Shown here one piece after another: positions 10,360 through 19,988 of a stretch of DNA of 64,000 bases. This stretch comes from Syngnathus acus (lineage: Eukaryota > Chordata > Actinopteri > Syngnathiformes > Syngnathidae): positions 26,021,956-26,085,955 of the forward strand of contig NC_051095.1 in the NCBI RefSeq assembly GCF_901709675.1, given 5' to 3'. The first letter of the stretch is position 1; every line of letters begins with the position of its first letter. Made by a program: the position numbers and the translations under genes. The notes under the pieces were generated by a model that saw only the letters and a program-made list of their open reading frames with translations, was not told the origin of the DNA and made no database searches.

Positions 10360-11410
10360 TTCTAGAACAGGGGTGGGCAAACTTTTTGACTTGCGGGCCG
10401 AATTGGGTTCTAAATTTTGACCGGGGGGCCGAACAGGAGCAGATGGATGTAGTGTTTGTGTGAAGTAATATAAATGACATGTAAAGGTCATTGCATAAAA
10501 GGTTTTTACTTTTAGTAGATACTAAAGCATGGATATTAAAAAAAAGCTTTTGAAAACAAATGCATTTATTAACAGCATTAAAAAAATATTTCATCAAAAA
10601 ACTACTATCAGTGATTCTTATTAAATACGACACTGTTATGATGAATAATATTTTCCATCACTTCAGCGCCTGCAGGTCAGATTTATGAAATATGTTTATC
10701 TAATGAGGCGAAATCACATCCAACGGCAAACATTCTGACCAAATACATCATCTTGAAGAATCAGTGAAAGAATACATCTAAATAAAGTAATAAAGAAATC
10801 AATAGTATTGTTGGTTTCCCTTTTTGGCTAGTGCATCATAGTCTGGAGTAAAATTTGTTGTGGTAATTTTTAGGATAGAGCCGAGGTGTCGGTCGTTAAC
10901 CTAGATCTGTGACGGGCTTTGTTGACGTATCATGTGGCTGAACGTCTTCTCACACACGTAGGTCGAGCCAAATTGTCCACTCTTTTTTAACATTCGGCAC
11001 TCACTGTCCACCTTTCTTTTCTTCGGGCCACTCATTTTAATGGAAGGATTCCAGGGGAAGGTTTGTGGGTGGCATTAGCGTAAAACTGTATCTGAAAACT
11101 CAGCGCACGAATTACGAGAATATTGACGTCACAGCCTACACTCGAAATTCCGCACTGATAGATGAAATTACTACGTACTACTGAGTACACACGCACTTGT
11201 GAGTGTGCACCGAGCTTTCTGACACGGCTCCCGGGAGTAAATGCGCGGGCGGGCGCTTCCCCATCTACTGGGGAAACATAGTAATTGCAGGGAAAATGAC
11301 CCAAAAAAAATTAATAATACAATTTATTCAGGTTTGGCGGGCCGGATTAAACGGCCCCGTGGGCCGGATGTGGCCCGCGGGCCGTAGTTTGCCCCACCCC
11401 CGTTCTAGAA
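10360..11410 (-). mobile_element. hAT-1, internally deleted, with 8-bp target duplication (copy 1)
   Basis: The element runs 10368-11402 between inverted ends CAGGGGTGGGCAAACT and (read from the right) CGGGGGTGGGGCAAACTA. The perfect 8-bp direct repeat TTCTAGAA lies at 10360-10367 and 11403-11410. This length and the CAGGGG end are diagnostic of hAT. GC-rich subterminal sequence (GCGGGCCG and GGCCGGAT motifs) lies at both ends. Inside, on the minus strand, are only the first ~14 codons and the last ~60 codons of a BED-type hAT transposase, fused by a large deletion. It cannot transpose by itself. Confidence 0.9.
10803..11036 (-). pseudogene. hAT-1 transposase remnant, N- and C-terminus fused (copy 1)
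   Basis: From ATG at 11036 it starts MSGPKKRKVDSECR, the usual beginning of ZBED5/GTF2IRD2-like hAT transposases, and passes within a few codons to the C-terminal dimerisation region (GSTYVCEKTFSHMN, SRLTDRHLGSIL). The catalytic core is missing. In this copy one C is lost near 10890 compared with 30603, so the frame is broken; in the second copy it is open. Confidence 0.7.
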
Positions 11411-12462
11411 GCTCCCCCACTTCAGGCACAAAGCTCTGAAAAGTTGTAATATATACAGTAATCCCTCGCTACTTTGCGCTTCACCTATCGCAGATTTCTT
11501 TTAACAAATATTGCTGATAGATTCGGTGCATCGCGGATTTTTATTTATTTATTTATCTTTAGTCAAAATATTCCACAGGCCCATATAACGATATATAAAT
11601 TAGATATCAAATAACTATTATATAAGCAATATTATTGTCAAACCATCTGTGCACTCTAAATCATTAAATCCATCGATCAAATTCCTCGTCGTTTGTCAAC
11701 AACGCCGCGCTTGTGCCCTGACCTCAGCCTTGTCGTTATTCCACAGATCTAGTATATAACTATATTGTAGCATTAACAAAGTACAAGGAAAGACGTGGGT
11801 TTGGTAAACGGCTCTTTATTTACAAAACAAACTTCCAGGCGTGTGGCGGCGTGGACTTCCAGCCACGGAGGTGGAAGAGAGATCCATAGAATAGGATCGG
11901 GCGTGCGTAAAAGCCATGACCGAGCGCCATCCACCGTCCCCGGACAGCCACCCGTCCGAGCGCCGGCCACCGACTTCTATCCACGGAGGTGAAAGAGAGC
12001 TCCGTAGAGACCGGGTGTGCGTAAAAGCCATAATAGTTTTTCAAACCTTCTGTGTCACTTCAAATCCTTAAATCCTTCAAACTCTTCGTCCTCCGTGTCA
12101 CTTAGAAACAAAGCCGCTAATGATGCCGGTAGTACGTGGGGCCCTTCGTCATCTTCGTCATCCCGTGATCAATCTTTGTCCTTTTTGTAAACAACCGCTG
12201 CGCCACGCCGCGCCGCGCTGCTGACGTCCCTTGAAATTCAAATTAAAGTAATCCCTTGCTACATCGCGGTTCCACTTTTTTTTTTTTTTTTTTGAACATT
12301 TTTGAGAAAATTCACATATAAGTCGCTCCTCATTATAAGTCGCCCCCCCACCCAAACTATGAAAAAAAACGCGACTTATAGTCCGAAAATTACGGTACTA
12401 TCACGTCTCCGCTCCTTGATTGCCAAGCGGAGTAGAATGCGTGTCTGCTTGTCACTCCAATT
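11411..12462. other. Non-coding stretch with repeat-like patches
   Basis: No gene recognised. Near 11458 and 12248 the same motif occurs in one orientation (GTAATCCCTCGCTAC and GTAATCCCTTGCTAC), and such motifs occur in pogo/Tigger-like termini. At 11855-12030 a segment with CCACGGAGGTGGAAGAGAG and GTGCGTAAAAGCCAT is imperfectly duplicated. A T run at 12278-12295 is followed by ATAAGTCGC-rich sequence ending in CGACTTATAGTCC...TACGGTA near 12397, which looks like the end of an unnamed MITE. The equivalent stretch is 31122-32170. Confidence 0.4.
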
Positions 12463-13700
12463 CTAAAACATCTTGTGCGGATGCCCTCGCGCTGGGCAGC
12501 GGGGGGCGCGACAGCTGGTCAGCATGGCAAGAGCACAGCGGAGCCGTTGCACGTTACATTTTAAAATGACGAGCCGGTCAGCGAGCTCGCGTCGCGCAGG
12601 CATCTCGTAACACAGCGGGTCAGGCAAACGAGAATCAGGGTGCCAGGCGTGCATGTCAAACAGACAAAACTGTGAGGACTGACGATTAGAAATTCCATAT
12701 TGGCGACGCGGGCCTCAGAGGTCTAGCGTGGGGGGCGCGCGATGCCATAGGCCAGCAGGGCGAGAGCAAAGACGTAACACAGCCGCGCACAAAAGAAAAA
12801 TGCACCGCCGTGCAGAAACAGTCGAGACATTGGCAGTGAGCGTAATCGCGCTTGTAGAAAAAAAGCACTGTCGTCCAGGATTTGGGACAGCGGCACTAAT
12901 GAGCACTAAGCGCGGGGCGTGCCTCTGAGCAATGTGTGGATGCCCTCGCGCTGGGCTGCGGGGTGCGTCAGCCGGTCAGCAGCGCAAGAGCAAAGCGAAA
13001 CCGATACACATTTACACTTTAAATGTTTAAAAATACAATAAAGTGTTTGAAAATAAATTATAAAAAAGTCTTGTGCGGATGCACTCGCGCTTGTCACGGA
13101 TGGAATGGAGCAGGCGACCAAGTGCAGCTTGGACCAGGGTTTATTGGAGGAACTCAAAAGACAGACTTGGCAAACTGACATGCCTTAACAAAACGATAAC
13201 ATGACTGACTGACTAACCGAAACAGACTTGAAAACGACAGGAACCAAAAAGACATGAAGCGTGACGACAACAACATTACGATATCAGGAACCAAAAAGAC
13301 ATCAAGACAACAATGATCCGACGGGGCGTGAGGGGCAGACAGGACTTATATACACGACAGGTAACAAGAGGCAGGTGAAATAATCAAACTAATCATGGGC
13401 ACACAGGAGGGGAGGGCGAGCACACAGACAGAAACCATGACAACAGACACAGAGTGGAACGGCTGGGGACGAGACGTGACAGGGCTGGGCCGCGGGGGCA
13501 CGTCAGTCGGCCAGCACGCAAGAGCAGAGCGGAGCCGTGACACTTTAAAATGTTTTAAAAAGTGTCTAGAATACAATAACGTATTTAAAAATACAATAGA
13601 GTGTATAAAACTTAAATCATAATAGTCTTGCGCTGATGCGCTCGCGCTTGGCCGCGGGGGCGCGTCAGTCGGCTAGCACGCAAGAGCAGAGAGAAATATA
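12463..13700. repeat. Degenerate GC-rich satellite, several units (copy 1)
   Basis: A unit containing TCTTGTGCGGATGC(A/C)CTCGCGC, then GGGC.GCGGGG.GCGTCAG, GGTCAGCA..GCAAGAGCA and a TTTAAAATGTTTAAAAATACA spacer recurs at about 12470, 12930, 13065 and 13622, with partial units between. The open frames across it are not conserved in sequence type. One unit is interrupted by the solo LTR at 13092-13481. The same array is at about 32171-33420. Confidence 0.65.
13092..13481 (-). mobile_element. Solo LTR, probably Ty3/Gypsy-type (copy 1)
   Basis: On the minus strand it begins TGTCACG and ends CGTGACA, the TG...CA form with short inverted ends. It interrupts a satellite unit exactly: GCGCT precedes it and GGGCT follows, a 5-bp target duplication with one mismatch. 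A TATA box (GTATATAAGTCC on the minus strand) lies near 13345. There is no internal gag-pol sequence, so it is a solo LTR left by recombination. Class assignment rests on the 5-bp duplication and LTR ends only. Confidence 0.75.
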
Positions 13701-14068
13701 TTTACTCATTAATTTTCTTATTTATTGAAATTTTTCTGCAAGTCAGTTTGACTTTTTTTTACAATAGTGTTTAAAAATGCAAAAATTATTTAAAAAACAA
13801 TGAAGTGTATAAAACTACAATAAAGGTTCGTAAAAGTCTTGTGTGGATGTTGTATATATTTACTCTTATTTATTATTATTAATGTATTCTTCCCCTATTT
13901 ATTTAAATAAAGAATGTTTATGAAAATCAGTTTGACTTTAAAATGTTTACTTAAGTGTTTAAGAATACAAAACATTTAAAAGTACACATATACAGTGTTT
14001 AAAAATACTATAATAAAATACAATAAAGGATATTTTATATAATATATACGTATATATATATATATATA
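13701..14068. other. AT-rich non-coding stretch ending in a TA repeat
   Basis: It contains TTTAAAAATACAATAAAG-type spacer sequence of the neighbouring satellite and a TA run at about 14030-14068 into which MITE-1 is inserted. No gene seen. Confidence 0.6.
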
Positions 14069-14265
14069 TACCATATTTATTCTAATTATCGCCCCAGACG
14101 ATAATTAGAGAAGGTTTATGTCCAACGGTGGGGTGGGCGATTAATAGAGAACACTTTTGTCCGATCGCCAAGGGGCACTGAATGGGCGATAATATGTATA
14201 TTTTCCTTATGTAGTATGCAATACCTGCATCTCACTGGTGTTCTTAACACTAGAACAGCGGCTGT
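14069..14265 (+). mobile_element. MITE-1, left half, split by LINE A (copy 1)
   Basis: It starts TACCATATTTATTC and matches the reverse complement of 6900-7045, but with the full terminus present. It stops at CAGCGGCTGTT, where LINE A begins. The other half resumes at 19579 with TGTTTTGATCC. Joining the two gives the uninterrupted order seen at 6480-7045. Confidence 0.8.
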
Positions 14266-15423
14266 TCATGTTCAAGGCTGCCACCATCGTACCTGTGCCG
14301 AAGAAACCTGCTCCGTCCTGCTTCAATGACTACCGCCCGTGGCACTGACGGCCATCATCATGAAGTGCTTTGAGCGGCTTGTCATGGAGCACATCAGATC
14401 CATTCTCCCCCCCACCATAGACCCCTTCCAGTTTGCGTACCGAGCCAAACGGTCCTCTGAGGATGCCATCTGCTCTGCCCTCCACTCAGCCCTCACCCAC
14501 CTGGAGAGAAGGGACTCGTATGTGAGATTGCTGTTTGTGGACTTCAGTTCTGCATTCAACACCATTGTACCACAAAGACTCATCTGCAAACTCGACAAGC
14601 TGGGCCTCAGTACCTACCTCTGCAACTGGCTACTGGACTTCCTCTGTCAGAGGCCTCAGGTGGTACGTGTTGGCGACAAATCTCCGCCAGCATCACGCTG
14701 AGCACGGGGGCCCCCCCAAGGCTGCGTGCTCAGTCCGCTGCTCTTCACCCTGCTGACGCAATGACTGCACTGCAACTTACAGTAGCAACCGCGTGCTGAA
14801 ATATGCCGACGACACGACTCTGGTGGGTCTCATCACCGGGGGCGACGAGACTCAGTACAGGTCGGAGGTCGACCTTCTGGCCCACGTGGTGCAGGGACAA
14901 CAACCTCCTGCTGACGTCAACAAGACCAAGGAGATTGTTGTTGACTTCCGGAAGGGTCACACCCAACACCTGCCACTGACCATCGACGGTGCTGTGGTGG
15001 AGAGAGTGAGCAGTGCACATCAGTGAGGACCTCTCCTAGTCCACCAACACCGCATCACTGGCGAAGAAAGCTCAGCGCCGCCTGTACTTCCTGCGGACAC
15101 TTAGGCAAGTGCTCCTCCGGCCGTCATGACTACATTCTACCGTGGCACCATTGAGAGCGTCCTCTCCAGGTGCATCGCTGTTTGGGGTGGTAGCTGCACT
15201 GAATAGAACTTGAAGGCCCTGCAACGCATAGTGAACACGGCTGGTAAGATTATTGGTGCTTCACCTCCCCTCCCTGTAGGACATTTACACCTCCCATCTC
15301 ACCCGCAAGGCGACCACGATTGTGAGTGATGTGAGTCACCCTGCTCACTCTTTGTTTGATCTTCTGCCCTCTGGGAAGAGGTACAGGAGCCTGCGCTCCC
15401 GCACCACCAGATTCACCAACAGC
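14266..15423 (+). pseudogene. LINE A, 5'-truncated L2-type reverse transcriptase, first part (copy 1)
   Basis: It begins at the codons [12 protein letters not shown], upstream of the RT core. [36 protein letters not shown] and YADDTTLVGLI are recognisable. The frame is broken by indels (for example at 14332 and 14690-14720) and by stops near 15205 and 15278. The RT was intact at some time, but this copy is dead. It breaks off after ACCAGATTCACCAACAGC and continues at 19241, because LINE B is inserted there. Confidence 0.85.
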
Positions 15424-15599
15424 TGTTGAGTCTGTTGGTGAAGATGGCGGCGCACGCAGTTGCAGTGGCTCAGTGCTCTCCCGATCTACGCGTTGTTTGT
15501 TTTTGTTAGTGTTTGTACCCACTGTATGTCGATATTACACCACCTACAACCGGCAGGAGCTCCTCAGGATAGGGGTTTGCTGCGAGTTGAGTGTCACAG

Positions 15600-16462
15600 C
15601 GGAGTTTCACCGCTCGCAAAACATACCGGAGGATATCATCAGGCGCCCCGGCTCCCCTTGGATCACCATCCCCGCTGGGAGGAAGCGAAGGCAGCGCAGA
15701 GAGAGGAGGCAAAAACGAGGCTGCAGGGCCGGCGCGCTAACCAGGCTACGGAAGCGGCCGTTCAGACCACCGCTCCCTAGCCTGTTTCTTACCAACGCCA
15801 GGTCTCTTGCTAACAAGACGGATGAACTAAGGCTACAGATGTCTGCGAACCAGACCGCGAAGGACTGCTGCATGGTGCTGATCACCGAAACCTGGCTTCA
15901 ATCCACTCATACCGGACTCTGCTATCGAGCTAGCAGGCTACACCACACAGCGTCATGACAGGACTGAGAACTCCGGCAAGAGCAAGGGGGGGGGGGGCTC
16001 TGTATGTACGTCAATAACAACTGGTGTACTAATATGGTGACTGTAGACAGTCACTGCTGCCCGGACCTGGAGTATGTGACTATTAAATGCAGGCCCTTTT
16101 ACCTCCCTCGTGAATTTACCGTAGTCATGACGACTGTTGTTTACATACCTCCGGAGGCTAATGCTAAGCTAGCTATTGGACTATTACATGGCAGTATTAG
16201 CAGCCAGCTGAGCAGATATCCTGACGCAGTCCACATCATGGCAGGGGACTTTAATCATGTAGACTTGAAAGCAGCACTCCCTAGTTTCCACCAGCATGTT
16301 AAGTGTGCCACTAGAGGAGTTAACACTCTGGACAAGGTCTACTCCAACATCAAGCTAGGCTACAGGGCAAAACAGCTACCTCACCTGGGCCAGTCTGACC
16401 ACGTCACTGCTATTACTCCCGGCATATACCACCATCAGGAAATCAGCTCCTGTCATCACTAA
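15600..16462 (+). pseudogene. LINE B endonuclease domain, frameshifted (copy 1)
   Basis: The first frame, to about 15910, reads LPSLFLTNARSLANKTDELR and LITETWL, the start of the endonuclease fold. A later frame, 16004-16462, carries the Asp-Asn motif in AGDFNHVDL, THG-like ATRGVNTLDKVY and QSDHVTAI. The two are separated by indels: an extra A at about 15900 relative to copy 2, and a run of nine or ten G near 15990. The fold would nick DNA for target-primed reverse transcription. It cannot be translated as one piece here. Confidence 0.8.
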
Positions 16463-16499
16463 AACTGTTAAAACCTGGCCTGATGACGCCTCTCAGCAG

Positions 16500-18356
16500 T
16501 TGCAGGACTGCTTCGACAGGACTAACTGGGACATCTTCGAACACCGGGACTTGAACGTGTTCACAGACAGTGTTCTGTGTTATATCAAGCACTGCACAGA
16601 CACTGTCACAGTGGACAAACCTATACGGATTTACCCCAACCAGAAGCCCTGGATGACCCGGGAGGTCCTTCGGCTGCTGGAGGAGCGGGACACCGCTCTG
16701 TCCCTCAGGTCTGAGGACGGGGCTCTCTACACAGCACAGCCAGAGCCAACCTGAGGAGAGGCATCAGAGAGGCCCAGCTTGCCTATAAGAAGAGGATTGA
16801 GGATCACCTGGACAGCAACAACAGCAAGCAGGTGTGGCAGGGAGTCCAGCATCTCACCAACTACAGAACCACCATCGGAGCTGCTGAAGGGGACGCCTCA
16901 CTGGCAGAGGTCCTTAATACCTTCTTTGCCCGGTTCGGGTCCGAGCCACCTGGAGCGGCCACATCACATCCCACAGTTCGCAGCAGCTTCACCCTCACAG
17001 TGAAGGAGCACGAGGTGAGGCGCACGCTGCGGACCATCAACTCGAGGAAGGCTGCGGGTCCTGACGGCGTCACTGGGCGTGTCCTGAAGGACTGCGCAGA
17101 TCAGCTGGCTGGAGTCTTCACGAAGATTTTCAACCAGTCCCTTACTGAGTCCATCGTCCCATCCTGTTTAAAATCCTCCACTATAGTCCACCTGCCCAAG
17201 AAACGCCACATCACCAGCCTTAATGACTACCGGCCAGTCGCACTCACCCCGGTGGTGATGAAGTGCTTTGAAAAGCTGGTACGGGGTCACATCACATCAC
17301 TCCTGTTCAGAGGTTTTGACCCCCACCAGTTTGCCTACAGGGCAAATAGATCGACAGAGGACGCAGTAGCTACAGCCCTCCACGCTGCACTGTCCCACCT
17401 GGAGCAGCCGGGAAGCTATGTGCGGATGCTCTTCGTGGACTTTAGCTCTGCTTTTAACACCATCCTCCCCCACAGACTGGTGGACATACTGGGGGGCCTG
17501 GGACTTCCACACAATACTTGCAGGTGGATTAAGAGCTTCCTGACGGGTCAGAGCCAGAGGGTGAGAGTGGGCCGTCATACATCCACACCTCTCAGTCTTG
17601 GTACCGGCTCCCCACAGGGCTGCGTACTGAGCCCACTGCTTTACACGCTCTACACACATACATGCACCCCCGCCCACCGCAGCAACACCATTGTGAAATT
17701 TGCGGATGACACCACCGTGGTGGGGCTCATCTCAAAGGGGGATGAGTCTGCCTACAGGGACGAAGTGGTGCAGCTATCGGAGTGGTGCGGTGAGAACAAT
17801 CTGCTCCTAAACACGGCTAAAACCCGAGAACTGGTCATTGATTTTAGGAGGAAAAATAAAACGGACATTTCACCAGTCATCATCAACGGGGTCTGTGTGG
17901 AGAGGGTGTCCTCCTTCCGCTACCTGGGAGTCCACATCGAGGAGGACTTCACCTGGGGGCGTGAACACCTCTGAGCTGCTAAAAAAGGCCCAGCAGAGAC
18001 TCTACTTCCTAAGGGTGCTGAGGAGGCACAGTATTACACAAAGACTGCTGGTGTCCTTCTATCGCTGCTCCATAGAAAGCACTTTAACGTACTGTATATG
18101 TGTTTGGTACTCCAGCTGCACTGCTGCTCAGAGGAAAAAGCTCCAAGGGGTCATCAACACAGCACAGAAGATCATTGGCTGCCCTCTCCCCACACTGGAA
18201 GACCTACACAGAACCCGCTGTCTCAAAAAAAACACAGAACATTCTGAAGGACACTTCCCACCCTGGCCACTCCCTTTTCGAACTGTTGCCGTCAGGCAGA
18301 CGCTATTAGGTCAAGGACTAGCAGATTCACCAACAGTTTTTACCCTACAGCGGTAG
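16500..18356 (+). pseudogene. LINE B reverse transcriptase and C-terminal region (copy 1)
   Basis: The largest open piece (16832-17974, 380 residues) has [64 protein letters not shown] and the catalytic [12 protein letters not shown]. The linker (16500-16754) and the C-terminal frame (17838-18356, [15 protein letters not shown] and TAQKIIGCPLP) are out of phase with it. The RT active site is preserved, but at least three frame changes separate the parts. Confidence 0.85.
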
Positions 18357-18454
18357 TCACATTAAATGCCGCTAAACGTAGTAAATGATTGTGACTGTGT
18401 ATGTTCTTCTGTGGGGTTTTAGCTTGTATATTTTTTTTAATCTTTTATTCTATT

Positions 18455-19025
18455 TGTTGGAGCCAATTTAGTTTCCTTAGCTTAAATTCTTATTTTTGTT
18501 TAAGATTCGCATGCCTTGGGCCATGGACCTTTATTTGACAAAGCCTTTGGTCACCTGATCTGTCACCTGATCAGGGAAATAAATAGCTGCTCCCACTTGG
18601 TAGTCAGTCTCAGTTAGACAAGGAAGGAAGACAGTAGTGACATAGTTTTGTACCGCTAAAAAGCCCGCTTCAAGCTACTTCAAGTCTGCTCCAAGCTTGT
18701 AGTTTTTGGAACTTGAACCTTGGAATTTAGAAACCAAACTTTAGTTTACTTCTTTGAACCCTTTATGTTGAAACCTTAGTTGATTTACAAACAATTTGGA
18801 TTTGTACCTGTGTGCCACCTGTTTGCCTGCCTGCCATTCCCTCTCCCCCCTATCCTTGCTTGGCCTACCACCTTTGCCTGCCTGCCTGCCTGCCATTGCC
18901 TCTCTACCTCGGCCTGCATGCCTGCTTGCCTCCATTTTGGACATTCCACCTCCACCTTCAAAAGGGTATGAGCAACAGCTGTACACAGTGTTTTAAGATA
19001 AGCGTGTGACAAGAACTATACAACA
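18455..19025 (+). mobile_element. Probable solo LTR within the 3' UTR of LINE B (copy 1)
   Basis: A 571-bp segment starts TGTTGGAGCC and ends TATACAACA. It has a polyadenylation signal (GGGAAATAAATAG near 18575) followed by CAGTCTCAGTTAGAC, as in an R/U5 region. TCTA occurs on both sides (18449-18452 and 19026-19029), which could be a short target duplication if the boundary lies two bases further out. GCCTGCCTGC-rich runs create chance frames inside. LTR identity is inferred and could be wrong. Confidence 0.45.
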
Positions 19026-19148
19026 TCTAACCTTTGAAATTTAAACTGAACTGAAACTGACACTCACACTATTTATTTTTTTATCTCATGCGCTGATCGG
19101 TTGGCACTTTTTAAATTTCGTTGTACATGTGTGACAATGACAATAAAG

Positions 19149-19149
<1 letters not shown>

Positions 19150-19240
<91 letters not shown>
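19150..19240 (+). repeat. ATCT tetranucleotide tail of LINE B
   Basis: An uninterrupted run of about 22 ATCT units directly follows GACAATAAAG. In copy 2 the run is at about 38868-38959. Confidence 0.95.
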
Positions 19241-19241
<1 letters not shown>

Positions 19242-19578
19242 GCTTCATACTCCAGGCTGTTAGGATCCTGAACTCTCTCCCCCCTTCTGCGTAGCGTCCT
19301 GTACTTTTGCGCTATATTCTGACTGTCTGCTGTATGCACACTTGCTCCATTTTTTGCTCCTCTTATTTACTATGTTATTTGTTTATTTATTATTTATTCA
19401 TCACTCTTATTTATTCATTGTTTGTGCCTTCTTGTTTTTACTTTTTGTGTTGTTTACTTGTATGTATATTGTGTACTATGTCTTGTCACCGTGGGATAGT
19501 GGGAACGTAATTTCAATCTCTTTGTGTGTCTTGGCATGTGAAGAAATTGACTATAAAGCAGACTTTGACTTTTGACTT
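19241..19578 (+). mobile_element. LINE A, C-terminal codons and 3' tail (copy 1)
   Basis: It continues the protein frame cut at 15423 (FILQAVRILNSLPPSA then TAG at about 19293). The 3' UTR follows, with AGACTTTGACTTTTGACTT at the end. Without the LINE B insertion it is directly continuous with 15423. Confidence 0.8.
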
Positions 19579-19988
19579 TGTTTTGATCCACCTCTAACAG
19601 CGGGATGCGTCAATTCACGCTCCAACGATGCAACACGTTACCGTCGCACATATGTTGCGCACGTCATGTTATCGCGATCGTCTTGTTCGAGCGCACGCCC
19701 CGATAACGTAATTGTGTGAGGATATTGTAGCGGAGTGACGAGTGTAATTGTATCATAGTTTATGGAGAAAAACAATTTAAAAGGGACATTCGACGTGCTG
19801 TCAAATCAGTCATATTTAAATTTGCGCAATGACGTCGGCATGCGGTCGCCGGAGGAAAACGTAAGTTTTGGGGGGAATTTTAGCAGCATGGGTGATAATT
19901 AGAGGTACCCAATGTTTTTTATTTATGTCATCGCTAACACACACTGGGCGATTATTAGATATGGGTGATAATTAGAATAAATACGGTA
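19579..19988 (+). mobile_element. MITE-1, right half (between LINE A and segment A, copy 2)
   Basis: It starts TGTTTTGATCCACC at the end of the LINE A tail and ends AATAAATACGGTA. Compared with 1-283 and 39424-39706 it shows one-base indels (CGGTCGCCGGAGG, ATTAGATATGGG). Confidence 0.75.

Larger units (their letters stand above)
15424..19240 (+). mobile_element. LINE B, L2-type, inserted in LINE A (copy 1)
   Basis: About 3.8 kb, starting TGTTGAGTCTGTTGGTGAAG and ending in ACAATAAAG followed by ~90 bp of ATCT repeat, the usual microsatellite-type 3' end of such LINEs. It interrupts LINE A inside the codons for TRFTNS/FILQAV; the triplet AGC flanks both sides. It contains endonuclease and RT domains in several frames and a probable solo LTR at 18455-19025 in its 3' untranslated region. 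Confidence 0.85.

Noticed and set aside
18741-19012. Overlapping frames on both strands in GCCTGCCTGC-rich sequence
   Set aside because: Simple-sequence composition keeps several frames open at once; it is inside a probable LTR and no domain is visible.
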